NCBI GenBank assembly: GCA_050084985.1
Contig: JBITNC010000001.1
Coordinates: 151,156,001-151,220,000 of the forward strand
Length of the DNA stretch: 64,000 nt
Origin: Nageia nagi
Taxonomy: Eukaryota; Pinophyta
Direction of reading: 5' to 3'
Shown: piece by piece, positions 47,480-59,959 of the stretch
Numbering within the stretch: position 1 is the stretch's first letter
Layout: each line of letters begins with the position of its first letter
The notes under the pieces: generated by a model
Database searches by the model: none
Told to the model about the DNA's origin: nothing
What the model saw: the letters and a program-made list of their open reading frames with translations, nothing else
Made by a program: the position numbers and the translations under genes

Positions 47480-47740
47480 TTATGCATCTTGTCAAACAAT
47501 CACATGTCTTCCCTCTACATTTTGCATATATGTCTAACAGGGCATCACAACCATAACATCTAATAAAAATTTGATTTTAAAGAATCTTTGATGTATGTAT
47601 AAACCCTATTGCAAATCTCTTAGTTTGGTGCATGCTTTGAGGATGTTGGGAAAGGTGAATTCATTTGGTTGGACTATTATTGGTGTTTATTGCATTTGGT
47701 GAAATAGTTTCAATGCTTTTTGAGGAAATCCATATCTTTG
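47480..47740 (-). pseudogene. PPR protein pseudogene fragment
   Basis: On the minus strand one frame reads GFPQKALKLFHQMQ, stop, then VQPNEFTFPNILKACTKLRD with LQ, stop, GLYIHQRFFKIKFLLDVMVV. A neighbouring frame continues DALLDIYAKC. These are consecutive pentatricopeptide motifs of the PLS class (ALKLFxQM, PNEFTFxxILKAC, IHxxxxKxGF, NALxDMYAKC). Two stops and a frame change within 85 codons show it is dead. It is unrelated in sequence to the PPR pieces at 4099 and 26755 beyond the family motif. Confidence 0.78.
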
Positions 47741-47821
47741 GTAACCTAAAATTATCATATTCCATGAGAAGATGTATCATTAGGTCATACAATCAAAAAC
47801 TTCATGGACGTCCACTAAACT

Positions 47822-47965
47822 TCAACATGCCTTCAACATGTCTTCAACTCCTACAAACCTGCATCATCAAAAAAAACCTTCAACATGTCTTTAGGTCCTA
47901 CACACCTACATCACCAAATAATGCCTTCAACATATTTTTAGCTCCTATAGACCTGCATCCCCAAA
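47822..47965 (+). repeat. About 55-nt unit repeated three times (CCTTCAACATGTCTT)
   Basis: CCTTCAACATGTCTTCAACT-type blocks followed by CCTACA-ACCT-CATCA recur at about 47829, 47878 and 47922 with decay. Non-coding. Confidence 0.55.
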
Positions 47966-48049
47966 AATGCCCCTATAAAGAAAAAGATCCTTCATTCACT
48001 CATAAATGGCATCATTCTTGCCATTAAAAATTGACCATCGTTCAAGGGA

Positions 48050-49470
48050 ATGCATCAACAATCGATAGCAAATCATGTCATGACCCATGTGCATGATCCA
48101 TGCCTTTTTTTTCATTCCATGTATCACTTTATGTATTATTTAATGCAATAAAATGCATCAACCAATGCATTAACCAATATGTCAAATAGTGTGTCAAAAA
48201 ATTAATTTTATATAGATTGATGTAGATATGCCAAACAGTGATGCATATTGCATCATGGCATCAAAATACAATTTTATAACATATGAGATGAGGCAAAATT
48301 GATAAGTAGTGTATTAAATGTTAAGAAGAGAAATTCAATAATTGATTAATGATAAAAAAAATATGTATGTCCAACTTCCATTGAAAAAGATATAAAATAG
48401 TTAACAAATATTTTTTATGGGTCATAATTAATCAATATGTTTATGCTCAAATCAAGAGGGAAATATTCAAAACAATAGTAAATCTAGTTATAAACAAAAA
48501 AGAGTACTAGATATTTCCAAAAATTCAAAATCCTCTAACATGTATGAATAGTTAAAGAACAGTCAAGAAAATTTTAATTTCTATGACTTGATTAAAATAT
48601 CTCAACCTGATAAGGATATTTTATATGAGTTATTCAAGAATTAAGAAGTTCCAACTAATATGATTGTATCCACATTATTAGTTACAACCTTATCTTTATT
48701 AAATCATTAAACACCATGAAAACTTTATATAAAGAAATAGTTGAAGTGTAAATAAAACTTCAAGTGAGTGAGGGGAGTTGGAGAAGAAAATGGTTTTAAA
48801 AATATAAAGTTGGAAAAATGATCACTTAGGTTAAAATATCTCCCCCTTCCATTGTTATGAATATGCTAAATCCATTTAATGTTTTCCAACTAAATTCAAC
48901 TACAAAGTAACCTTGACAAAAGAGAACTCCATGAACATGGAATCAAATTCTAGGGTTTCAGTCCTTGCAAGAGGATTTCCAACATATATATATTAATGGG
49001 CATGAATATGAGTGGGTGTTTATGATCTAAATGAATATCATACTAATAATTAAAATGATATATAAATGGTAGCAGTTCCCTTCAAGTATCATCACCCAAG
49101 GATGATCAATCCAAGTGATTTTATCTTAACCATTAGATAAGATACATTATTTAATTTCCACCATTATATAATCATTAATAGCATGATCTATGTATACATA
49201 TAAATAACTAATTAATTAAGCTTTTGATCATAGTATTAATAAATACTTATATACTGATAACCATATGACCCATAAATACAAGTCAATTTCATTCTTAGAT
49301 ATCCTTCCTTGATTAAGCTTTACATAGGGAGGTAAATAACTAAATTAATAAGGTAAAGGTCACATCACTCCAACATAAATATTTAGATGATCTTTTCATT
49401 TTCCTTCATATTCTTCAAATTATTCCATATATATTTCATTATACAAATCCCCATTTAGAAACATAATCTT
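48050..49470. other. AT-rich spacer, no gene recognised
   Basis: No sustained frame or element structure was seen. Short ATGCATCA repeats occur near 48150-48260. Confidence 0.45.
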
Positions 49471-49472
49471 AA

Positions 49473-49473
<1 letters not shown>

Positions 49474-49560
<87 letters not shown>

Positions 49561-49601
49561 GTACTTTCAAATTCTTATATATATATATATATATATATAA
49601 T
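49474..49601 (+). repeat. (TA)n microsatellites
   Basis: A long (AT)n tract, about 49474-49557, with one AA interruption, is followed after AATGTACTTTCAAATTCTTA by a shorter (AT)n. The string AATGTACTTTCAAAT occurs after both tracts, so the tract and its flank were duplicated together. Confidence 0.9.
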
Positions 49602-49745
49602 GTACTTTCAAATCCTTGCATATAGATTTGGATAATAATATTTTGATAATCAATATTTTATAATGGATGTGATAGTTCTATTGTAGTATGCATCTTTGTT
49701 ATGTATTTATTACTATGTATGTAATCTTTCATTGTATTTATCTAA

Positions 49746-49908
49746 TGTTTTGTTTTTGTGTCTATGTGTGTGTTCTGTCTATGTGTGAGTGCTTTTGTGC
49801 ATGTGTGCGAGTGCACATGTGTGTGTACACATGTATGTGCATATGTGTGCACATGTAAGCATGTGCATAAGTACATGTGCATGTGCATGTGCATGCGCAT
49901 GTGTGTAA

Positions 49909-49944
<36 letters not shown>

Positions 49945-49962
49945 ACATGTGTATGTGTGTAT
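49746..49962 (+). repeat. (TG)n and alternating purine-pyrimidine tract
   Basis: About 215 nt of TG, TGCA and TGTGCATG steps ending in a clean (GT)n of about 24 nt near 49914-49940. The open frames across it on both strands are only the repeat translated. Confidence 0.9.
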
Positions 49963-49999
49963 GAATTTTCCTTCTCATTTTTTTCCTATATTGTTGGGA

Positions 50000-51530
50000 T
50001 ATCTTCTTCTTTGATATGTTTTTCTTATATATCCTCCTCTTTATTTTCATCTTATTTATTTTAATTCCAAATTTCTTAGTTTCAACTATTCATGTTCCTC
50101 TTAACTATCTTCATGTCTTACTCCAATAATATCTATTTGTTTGTATAAATGATATTGGATTCTTGATTCCATTTTTTCATTTTTATTTTAGAATATGTAT
50201 TTAAGACATACACTTATACATACTCAAAGGATATCTCTTAGGTTTTAAATGTATATACTACATTTATTCTTTGTGTTGAATTAACTTTGTTAATGATATA
50301 TTAAGAAGATGAATTTCTATCCTTATTCATTATACCCACAAACACTTTTCAAGTAAATATCCTATCAATATTGAACTCACCATATTTAAAATCATTTTAT
50401 TTATTCTATTTACTACACTGTTTTACTATGAAGAATATGTAGTTATCATTTATCTTTGAACTTATGCAATTTTTGAAACTCAAATTTGTAAATAAAAAAG
50501 TAAAATTCTCCATGCAATTTATAAGGCCACTTTACTTTGATAGTCATTTTAGTTTTTTATATGCTTATACTTTTAATGGATAAATACACATCTTTATATT
50601 GAGTTTATTGATAAACAAGAAAGTAACTCACATTCAAAATTAATTTCGGTGTCATTAGACTACATAATATCGAGTAAGTTATTTTATTTTTAATTTTATT
50701 GAATGATGCTTTAAATGTCTCTTCCATGATTACACTTTTCATAAACAATATATTCCTAATAAAATTTAGAAATCCCTTTGATAATATATTGCATATTGAG
50801 TACTTTGAATAACAAAAAAATTCAATCAATCAAAGCTACTATTTTTTATGTAATAAATTAGTTTTAATACCAATATATTTTGAATTACTATGTCACCATC
50901 TAAAAATAATAATCCATATCCTTTTATTCTAGATACTCTAATTTATTTATATTAATCTGTTATGTTGCATGTCATTTATCCTTACACCTATGACTCTACC
51001 TAAAAGAATGTTATTTTTAATTTGACAAACATAATAAACATTAGTAATTTAATTCATTTTTCTTTTAGATAAATTCAATTGATTAGAACCTTTTGTTTAC
51101 ATGTTTTTCTCATCAAATCCTTCTCCTCTTTTGCAAAATCTAAAAATATGATGTTATATCAGTGATGTACCTTTTTACTCTTAAATATATGATTTAATTA
51201 TGTGATCCCATCTTTTTATATCTTATTTTCACAAATTTTTGAGTTTCTTCATATGACTTTGCACTATTATATAAAAATTGATTTAATCTTTTTCCTTAAT
51301 TTTAATTATATTTATATTTATTTATGATATTAAATCAATATTTTAAAGTCTAATGATATTTCATTTTATATAAATATCTCAAATTTTATATTTTTTTAAA
51401 TGTTGAGAAGATTCACTTTTATTTTATGATTTTCCTTTAAAATATTTATCATTGTTTAATATATTTTTAATATTCATTCATGCTTTTATATAAATAAATA
51501 TGTTTTTACATATTACATATAACATGTATA
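50000..51530. other. AT-rich spacer, no gene recognised
   Basis: Low-complexity A/T sequence with frequent TTTATTTTA motifs. No frame or repeat of note. Confidence 0.5.
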
Positions 51531-51534
51531 ATGT

Positions 51535-52060
51535 TTTTTTAGATGAAAAAGACCTTGTATTAATTTAAAATCCCTTTCATACAGAAAAAGGGGTGGGTGG
51601 AATTAAGCATGCCCTGTGATCAAACATAATAGGAAAACAAAACCCCTTCAAACTAAACCAAGTTAGGAAATGAGACAATTAAAACATCAACGCCAAAAAT
51701 TGATAAAAAAATTATTCATACAAAAATAGTTAGATCCATAGCTGGAGTACACATGATATCTAATCACTAACATAAAAGAAAAAGTAATCAACAAACTAGG
51801 TAGAAGGTTGGAAGGTGAAAGTTATCCACATCACCTAGATACTCCTAACCTTGAATGCTAGTGCTTGATGCTCTCCAACATCATCATGAGCATTAATTTC
51901 CTCATTATTCTCTTCCTCAGTGACACGTGTATTAATAAAATCCTTCCAATTTATGGAGGGTGTGCCTGCATCACCCCAAGCAAATGGGTCAGATGGTGAT
52001 GGGCGGACATCCCAACCACTTTGGGGGTGAGGAGAAACAAGGTCCATAACATAAATTCTC
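51535..52060 (-). pseudogene. Unrecognised coding remnant, possibly a LINE or retroposed 3' end
   Basis: On the minus strand a 70-codon frame (52047-51835) has normal protein composition (GWDVRPSPSDPFAWGDAG, then INWKDFINTRVTEEEN) and ends in a TAG. About 300 nt of non-coding sequence follow, ending TTTCATCTAAAAAAA near 51533, which looks like a short poly-A tail. A 3' end with a tail and no 5' part is typical of 5'-truncated LINEs or processed copies. I recognise no domain, so the identity is open. Confidence 0.4.
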
Positions 52061-52079
52061 TTACAATTTGATGGAGGCT

Positions 52080-55000
52080 TATACCATTGAATTTTATATT
52101 AATCTAAACTCCTCTTAATCAATCTATTCACACCATTATATTGGTAAATTAAGTATGTAATAATCAAAAACTTGAGGACCAACCTCTCTCTCTCAACCTA
52201 TATTTTCTTAATTGCTAAATATCTTCTTGAGATTATTTATTTTTGGATAAAAATAACTATTAGTGATATTTATTAGTAATGAAAGGTCATTTATCCCTTT
52301 ATTATGATTTTCTAATGGAAGGGAAGGAAGATCATAGTACTTTTTATTAGTGGTGGTTCATTGTATATATGTGCAAACCTAGTATACTTTATAATTGATG
52401 AAGTATACAATGCAATCCCAATGATAAGTGAAGCATTAATTATTTGTAAGATATTATGGATACAACTTTATTGATCTTATCCCTAAGTTAAACTAAGAAT
52501 TATATCAATAAATTATCTTAACTCATTAAACTTCGAATACTAAATGATCTTAACCATTTATATTTTTTCTTAAAGAGTATTTCATTCCATCACCAACTTA
52601 ATTCCTTCTTCAATATTTGCTTTGAATTATCATTAGAATCTCTATTGTTAAGGATCATCTCTTTATTGTTAAATTATTCTAAGAAACTTTTGCAAATAAC
52701 CTTTGTGTTGGTACAATATGCTAAGACTATATTTTATGTATGGATAAATGAAGGTAGAGGACACTCATGATTTCAAGATAACATACCCAAGAGTCTAATT
52801 TCTAATATTAATATCATTAAAGTTACTTTCATCTACTGCACAAATGAAGATTACTAAATTTGGTACTACTTGAAAAAATAAGTTAAGAATAAAGCATGAC
52901 TAAATATAATTTATTTGAAGGAATTTTATGATATTATATTAGAGTAAATACTAAATAAATAGGAGAGATTCATTTAGATTATTCGAACAATTCTTTGATT
53001 ATAACTATAAATTATGAACTCATATATTTTACTACTTGCATTGAAACGGATGCAACTTTATAATTCATACGAGATTGGATTGTTTAATCTCAATTTCTTG
53101 TCCCTCTTCTTTAGAGATGCCAAGGATTTAACTTAACAAAAAGTAACTTCTTCCATATGTTGGTCATAAAATTGAGCGAGCAAACCTTTTTGCTTTGGAT
53201 TTAGAACTATCTCATGTTGATGCTTTGGATTTAGAACTATCTCATGTTGATGCTTTCTATTTCTTTTTAAAATAATGGGAATAATAAAATGATAATAATG
53301 AGAATTTAAACATGTACTTTTATAATGAGTTTTATTTTTTAACTTCTCTATTCATCACTATCCTTCTTACGAAGTCATGATCCTTGCCATCTTTATTACA
53401 TATTTATATATTATTTAATTTACAAAGGATACATATATAATTAATTAATCTCAATGTTATTATGATTGATCCTAAAATATATATCATTCTCATTAAAAAA
53501 GGAATTTTATACTTCTTTATGAACTATTCTTTCTATCTCTTCAATATTTATTTTATCTTATTTTTCATCGAACCATAATCCCTTATTATGATACTTATTT
53601 TAAATTAATTCTTGTAATGCTTGTGCTTTATCAAAATAAGAAAATCATTATAAGCTCATAATTCTAACTTCATTCAATCTCATCTTTTACTTCCTTTAGT
53701 TTGTTCAAACCTATATTTGTGTCCATAATTTATTATACCTATATGTATATTTTAATATTCTTATATTATGTTGTATTAAATGATATATCACTAAAATGAA
53801 CCCTTAAGATTTTCTTGATTGGATATAAATCTTGAATCATGAATATTAATTTTATATTGAGTAAAATTATTATTCATTAAAACTATTGATCATAATCACT
53901 TCTCTCTTATTATTATTTAGTATTTTATTTTTATAAATTAATTTATTACTAAAATCTTATAGATAAATTATTTCTCTTAAATTATTGTTAATTAGTTATA
54001 GATATAAAATATTCCTTAGTGAGTATGAATATAGGTGCTTATGTAAACTAGCCTTAGCATATTCTTAAATTAATTATGTTGTGAGCATATCTACTTAATG
54101 ATTCTTAATATTATGATTTTTAAGTTTGTATTTTACCATATTCTCTTATGTTCATTTTATTTTTATTTTCTACAAGTTCATTGCTTCGATATTTATCACT
54201 TTATGTAAATATTTATGTTAAGGTATTTCTTAAAATAGTTACACATTTCCTCATGATTTTAGAGCTATAATGAGATTTCATCAAAGTAATTATATTTAAA
54301 TCCTACTTAGATATAGTTTTAGTTTAAGATATTTTCTCAAATATTTAGCAAGGAAAATTTAAGCAATTATTTTAGATAAATTATTAAAAAATAAACTTAT
54401 TTTAACACTTTATATGAGAAATCTTGTAGATACTAACACACCTACATCTTCAACATCAAAATTTTGAAGAGTTTGATAATTTATTTTTTGAATTTTAATT
54501 ATTAGAGGATGAAAATCTTTGTAGATATAGTTTTTAAGGTAGTAAGGTAATATAAAATTAATTTTTATTTTTCCATGATTAATCCTTATATATTATTCTT
54601 TATTGATTTTTTGATGATAGTAAGCTTATGTGAGGGATTTCAAGTTGATTATTATTTGTATTCTCCATTTATATTTAATCTCTATGCATTTTCTTATTCT
54701 ATTACACATAGTGAATCAATATTATTTCATAAACTAGTTTAAATTATTGAAAATTTATGAAGAACTTGAAAGAAATTTTGTTTGAATTAGTAAAAGGTTA
54801 TTCACCTTTTTCTTGCTTCTCATTATCTATGGTATTTCATTGAGGAGAATCCAACCATGATTAAATGGAAAGAGAAAAATAATGTTAGTGTATATATAAT
54901 CTTAGCCAAGGATAGAAGTTTAAAACTTTAATATATTATAGAAGAACATTATGACTAAACTTAAGGTATTATAAAAGAAATTGATGAATATTTTTTAGAA

Positions 55001-55925
55001 AATACTCAACAAAGAAGATATCAATGAATTATAGGGAATTGGATTTTATCTATTTTGAATATTTTAATTTAATAAATACAATTTTAATAATATTTTTGAT
55101 GGAAGCATAAAGCATGATGATAAGGTAAAAGTTTTATATTCTTATATATCTAGAATTATTTCTTCTAATGAGGATTAATACAATTACTTTTAACCATGTC
55201 ATGACCATTGATAAAAAGGCATTTTATGACTATGAACATATGGGGAATGATGGTATGGTTGTTACATAACTAATGGTGAGGTTCTTATGGTTATTAGTGT
55301 TAGAGATATTACAACCCTTTATCTAGTTTACATTAGTTATAACTTATGTGGGGTTGATTCCATCATTAGAAATACTTTCATATAAATAGAAGAATATGTA
55401 ATTCTCATAATTATTTTAGAGAAAACATATATTAATTAGCAATTTCAAATGTTTATATATTTTTCCTCTTGAAGTGGTTTTTCAAGATTTTGTCCTCTTA
55501 AAATGACTATCCTCTTTTAACTTATATTAATCCATATTCTTAATTTGGTTATTATGACTTATTCAAATTATCCTTCCATCCAATAATAAATAATGTTATG
55601 GTAATTTTTAAGAAGTAATTTTAATATTGTAATTTCAAGTAATTGATCAAATTTTAGAATAATTAGATTTATATTGACCATATAATTGTATAAAAAGGTT
55701 TTCTCTACTAGATTGACTCCCTAGGCTACAATCCAACAATATTTTTCAGAAGTTTTTGGTTACAAGATTAAAAAACTACATGTATACCCTATAGTTAAAA
55801 TTGTGACTTAATTAATATATTTTAAGAAAGTAACTTTGATTTTAAGGTTTACTTATAGCATGATTTTAGAGGATTTATGCACCAAATTTACTTTATGGGG
55901 CACAAAATAGTATATTTATAAAAAT
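52080..55925. other. AT-rich spacer; one exact 30-nt tandem duplication
   Basis: No gene recognised. At 53191-53250 a 30-nt block (TGCTTTGGATTTAGAACTAT then CTCATGTTGA) is repeated exactly twice. The remainder is low-complexity A/T sequence without visible element ends. Confidence 0.5.
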
Positions 55926-55929
55926 TATA

Positions 55930-57590
55930 GAGGTAATTAAACTAGCTAAAAATTAAAATTATAAATTTTATGTTCTTTAATATATTTTTTAAATTAAGGT
56001 TTATGGACATGGTAATCCTTAATATGTATTGTGTTTTTTTTTTTCTATATTTTAAAGTTGAATAGATTCCTAAATAATATTCCTAAGAACAATTTTTGTT
56101 CATTAGTTATATTCTTGGATAATAGAAATAAGCTTAGGATGCTAAGGATGGGATATTTAAACTTTGTATCACTTTATTTCATAAGAGAGGATTTTTACAA
56201 GGTTTATCTTCATCTTTTTATCCTCTTAATGGTGCTTGTGGTAGTTTATACTGGGCAAACATCACATAGATGTATTTCTTAGAGGAAAAACACATTTTTA
56301 TAGTTAGTTTGTAGGTATGTATATGATCTTATGGTTTACAATTTGAAATTTAGTAGTGAAATTCTAAAATATTTTTAAATATTTAAGATTATAGTAAAGA
56401 AACAATATTAAAGATCTATCACATAGAATGTAGTAAACTATTATATTTTGTATTTCACATTAAAATAAAATAATTAAAGAAAAATAAGATAATTATTGAG
56501 ATGACTAAATGCATATAATTTTATAGTAATTTGAACACTCATGTAAAAGAAGTTAAAAGAACCCTTCAAAAAAACTAGATTCAAGTCTCCATATCCTTAC
56601 TACACCTCAAAAGAAATAGAATATGATAAACTTAATATAAAACAACTGAAAATATTTAATTACAATGACTAGATTCTCTCAATTGTACTTCAAAAACAAA
56701 ACATTGAAAACTTTACATAATCAAACCAAATTAATTCATATGTCTTTAGCTTGTTTTAGTAAATTATTTCACAACCGAATTTACCAATCCCTTCATGGAC
56801 AAGCTCATTCTATTAAATCAAAAAAAATATAATAATAAAATCTCTTTATTCGCATGAAACTTTCTATTTTTCAAAAGGTTGTTATAGCACTAGCTGCCAG
56901 AATTCTTCAAATATCCTTCTCATTCTCCTGTCATCTTATATTTTTTTTGCAGCATATTCACTTTAGCTCATACGAGTAGTCCTTAACTCTTTTTGCAAAT
57001 AATTTACTTGCATTGTATGATTACTCATCTCTTTAAACACAAATCCATAACGATAATAGTTAAGCTTCAGATTACTCCATTCATGCTTAGCAAGCTGCCC
57101 CAATTCAGGAGAGGCAGTTAAACATCTCCATAAATGCACACTTTAACATCTGCTCGCAGATTCATTACACCTTGCCTACTTCCTCCTCCAAAGCTATTCA
57201 AATTTGGGAAGAACATCTCAGCATACAAGAATCGAATTGGAATATCTCCATGGCTATGCCAGACCAGGTTTGAGAAAAACGCTGCCTAAGAATGGACTTC
57301 TCAGCTAAAAAAAAAAGGGAAACCCAGATGAAAAGAGAACAAGATTTAGGAAGAGATGGTGATAGATAGCAGTCCCATGAAAAATAAAATCTCCCAAGAC
57401 TGTTGGGCATGGATATTGTAAAAGCTCCATTATCAGAATTAGAAAAGGGACTCCCATCATGCTGGGCATTTTCAAGAATCAGGATATCAGAAAACTGTTT
57501 GGGCAAAATGTAGAAGGAATGCATGTGAGTTGCAGAGAGAGAGGTAGAGGACGTATTATAACATAAGGGGTATCTTTTTACGTTGAAAAT
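55930..57590 (+). repeat. Tandem duplication upstream of the AMS-like gene, unit 1
   Basis: It consists of segment A (about 55935-56515) and segment B (about 56530-57590). Both recur in the same order and orientation in unit 2 (57607-59877). Segment B has a minus-strand 108-codon frame (57524-57198) of non-repetitive composition, shortened and altered in unit 2; I do not recognise it. No terminal inverted repeats or target duplication were found, so this looks like a segmental duplication or two copies of an unknown element. Confidence 0.8.
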
Positions 57591-57606
57591 ATTAGATTAT
57601 ACATAT

Positions 57607-59877
57607 ATAGAGGTAAAAATTGATATTATAAATTTTATGTAATTTAATATTTTTAAAAAATAGGGTTTATGGACATGCTAATCCACAAGATGTATTGTGT
57701 TAATTTTTTCTAGATTTTTAAGTTTAATGGATTCTTAAACAATATTCTTAAGAATTATTTGTGTTCATAAGTTATATTTTTGGATAATAGAAACAAGCTT
57801 TGGATGTTGAGGATGAGATATCTAAACTTTAGATCACTTTATTTCATAAGAGAGGATTTCTACAAGGTTTATCTTCATCTTTTTATCTTCCTAGTGTTGT
57901 TTGTGGTAGTTTATATTGGGCAAACATCAAATAGATGTATTTTTTAGAGGAAAGACACATTTTTGTAGTTGGTTCATTTCTATTTATGTGCTCTTCTAGT
58001 TTACAATTTGAAATTTGGAAGTAAAATTCTAAAATATTTTTGAATATTTAAAATCGGTAAAAGAATCAATGTGAGAGATCTATTCAATAGATTTTTGTAA
58101 ACTAATATATCTTGTGTTTCACATTAAAATAAAATAACTAAAAATAAATGAAATAATTATTAAGATGACTAAATGCATATAATTAGGTTTTCACAATGGC
58201 AACCAAGTGGGTGGGTAACCAAAATATACGTTTTGTCTTTCAACTCTATTAATTATTTTAAATATAAATTTAATAATATATCGAGATAACTATATTAGTT
58301 GTATAAAATTTTCATATATAAATATTATATCATTCACATTGTATATAATTTTCATATATAAACATTAAATAATTCGCACATCTATTACTCTTTATATGTT
58401 TATAGCAAAAAATATTTATTATTCTCTAAATTGAACATTCGTTGTTATTGTTTAGATTAGATTATATAATGCATTCTCTTATTTTAAATATGTAATTAAA
58501 TTGTTATTGTTCACATTATACAATACATTGGTTATTTTAAATACATAGGCTATGTTTTCAAATAAATATATTTGTATTCAAATAAATATATTTAAATGCA
58601 TTGGTTGTTTCAAATTTATATATTCTGTTTTAAATTTATAAATTAGTTGTTTTAAATTTTTTATATACATTTGTTGTAAACATTAATATCTAAATTATTA
58701 TATTATCAACAGCAAAATAGTTTATAATCTATATTATTGATAATATAATAATTTTGGGAAATAGTTTCTAAATTATTGAATGATAGTTCTTGGTGTTTTT
58801 TTATATATAAGGAGTTATATAAAAACTAGTTTTATAATAATTTCAACATCAATCTAAAAAAAGTTAAAGAAAGTTAAGAAAACCCTTCAAAAAAAAGTCT
58901 AGATTTAAATCTTCCTATCTTACTACACCTCAAAAAAATAGAATATGATAAACTTAATATAAGACAACTGAAAATATGAAAATATTTAATTACAATGAAT
59001 AGATTCTCTCAATTGTACTTCAAAAACAAAACATTGAAAACTTTACATAATCAAACCAAATTAATGTATATGTCTTTAGCTTGTTTTAGTAAGTCATTTC
59101 ACAACCCAATTTACCAATCCCTTCATGGACAAGCTTATTCTATTAAATCAGGAAAAATATAATGATAGAATCTCTTTATTTGCATGAAACTTTCCATTTT
59201 GCAAAAGGTGGTTATAGCACTAGCTGCCAGAATTCTTCAAACATCCTTCTCATTCTCTTGTCATCTTATTCGTTTTTGCAGCATATTCACTTTAACTCAT
59301 AGGAGTAGTCCTTAACTCTTTTTGCAAATAATTTACTTGCATCGTATGATTACTCATCTCTTTAAAACACAAATCCATAATGATAATAGTTAAGCTTCAG
59401 AAGGAGAGGCAGTTAAACATCTACATAAATCCACACTTTAACGTCTGCTCTCAGATACATTACACCTTGGCTGCTTCCTCCTCCAAAGCTATTCAAATCT
59501 GGGAAGAACATCTCAGCATACAGGAATCGAATTGGGATATCTCCATGGCCATGCCAGACCGAGTTTGAGAAAAACCCTGCCTTAGAATGGACTAGACTTC
59601 AAAAAAAAAAAAGAGAAACCCAGATGAAAATTGAGCAAGATTTAGGAAGAGATGGTGATATATAGAAGTCCTATGAAAATAAAATCGCCCAAGATTACTG
59701 GGCATGGATATTGTAAAAGCTCCATTATCAGAATTAGAAAAGGGACTCCCATCATGCTGGGCATTTTCAAGAATCAGGATATCAGAAAACTGTTTGGTCA
59801 AAATGTAGAAGGAATGTATGTGATTTGCAGAGATAGAGGTATAGGACGTATTATAACGTAAGGGGTATCTTTGTACG
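57607..59877 (+). repeat. Tandem duplication upstream of the AMS-like gene, unit 2
   Basis: Second copy of unit 1. Segment A matches at 57607-58183 and segment B at about 58831-59877. They are separated by an extra block of about 650 nt (58184-58830) absent from unit 1, and B lacks about 36 nt present in unit 1 near 57085-57120. Unit 2 ends about 220 bases upstream of the putative 5' exon, so it forms the distal promoter of the AMS-like gene. Confidence 0.8.
58184..58830 (+). other. 650-nt block present only in unit 2
   Basis: Unit 1 runs GCATATAATTTTATAGTAATTT without a break; unit 2 has GCATATAATT, then this block, then TTTTATAATAATTTC. The block is AT-rich, starts AGGTTTTCACAATGGCAACC and has internal near-repeats such as AAAATTTTCATATATAAA. 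Only a TT or TTTT overlap can be assigned as target duplication. It is either an insertion in unit 2 or a deletion in unit 1. Confidence 0.6.
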
Positions 59878-59959
59878 TTTGCTATTTTTTGCCTCCCTCA
59901 TTTAATGGGCAGTAACGAAACTGTTATTTTGACATTAATTGAGAGGGTGAAATAGACAG

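Noticed and set aside
49742-50050. Open frames on both strands over the TG tract (Thr/His or Cys/Val repeats)
   Set aside because: They are translations of a microsatellite with no start context or domain.
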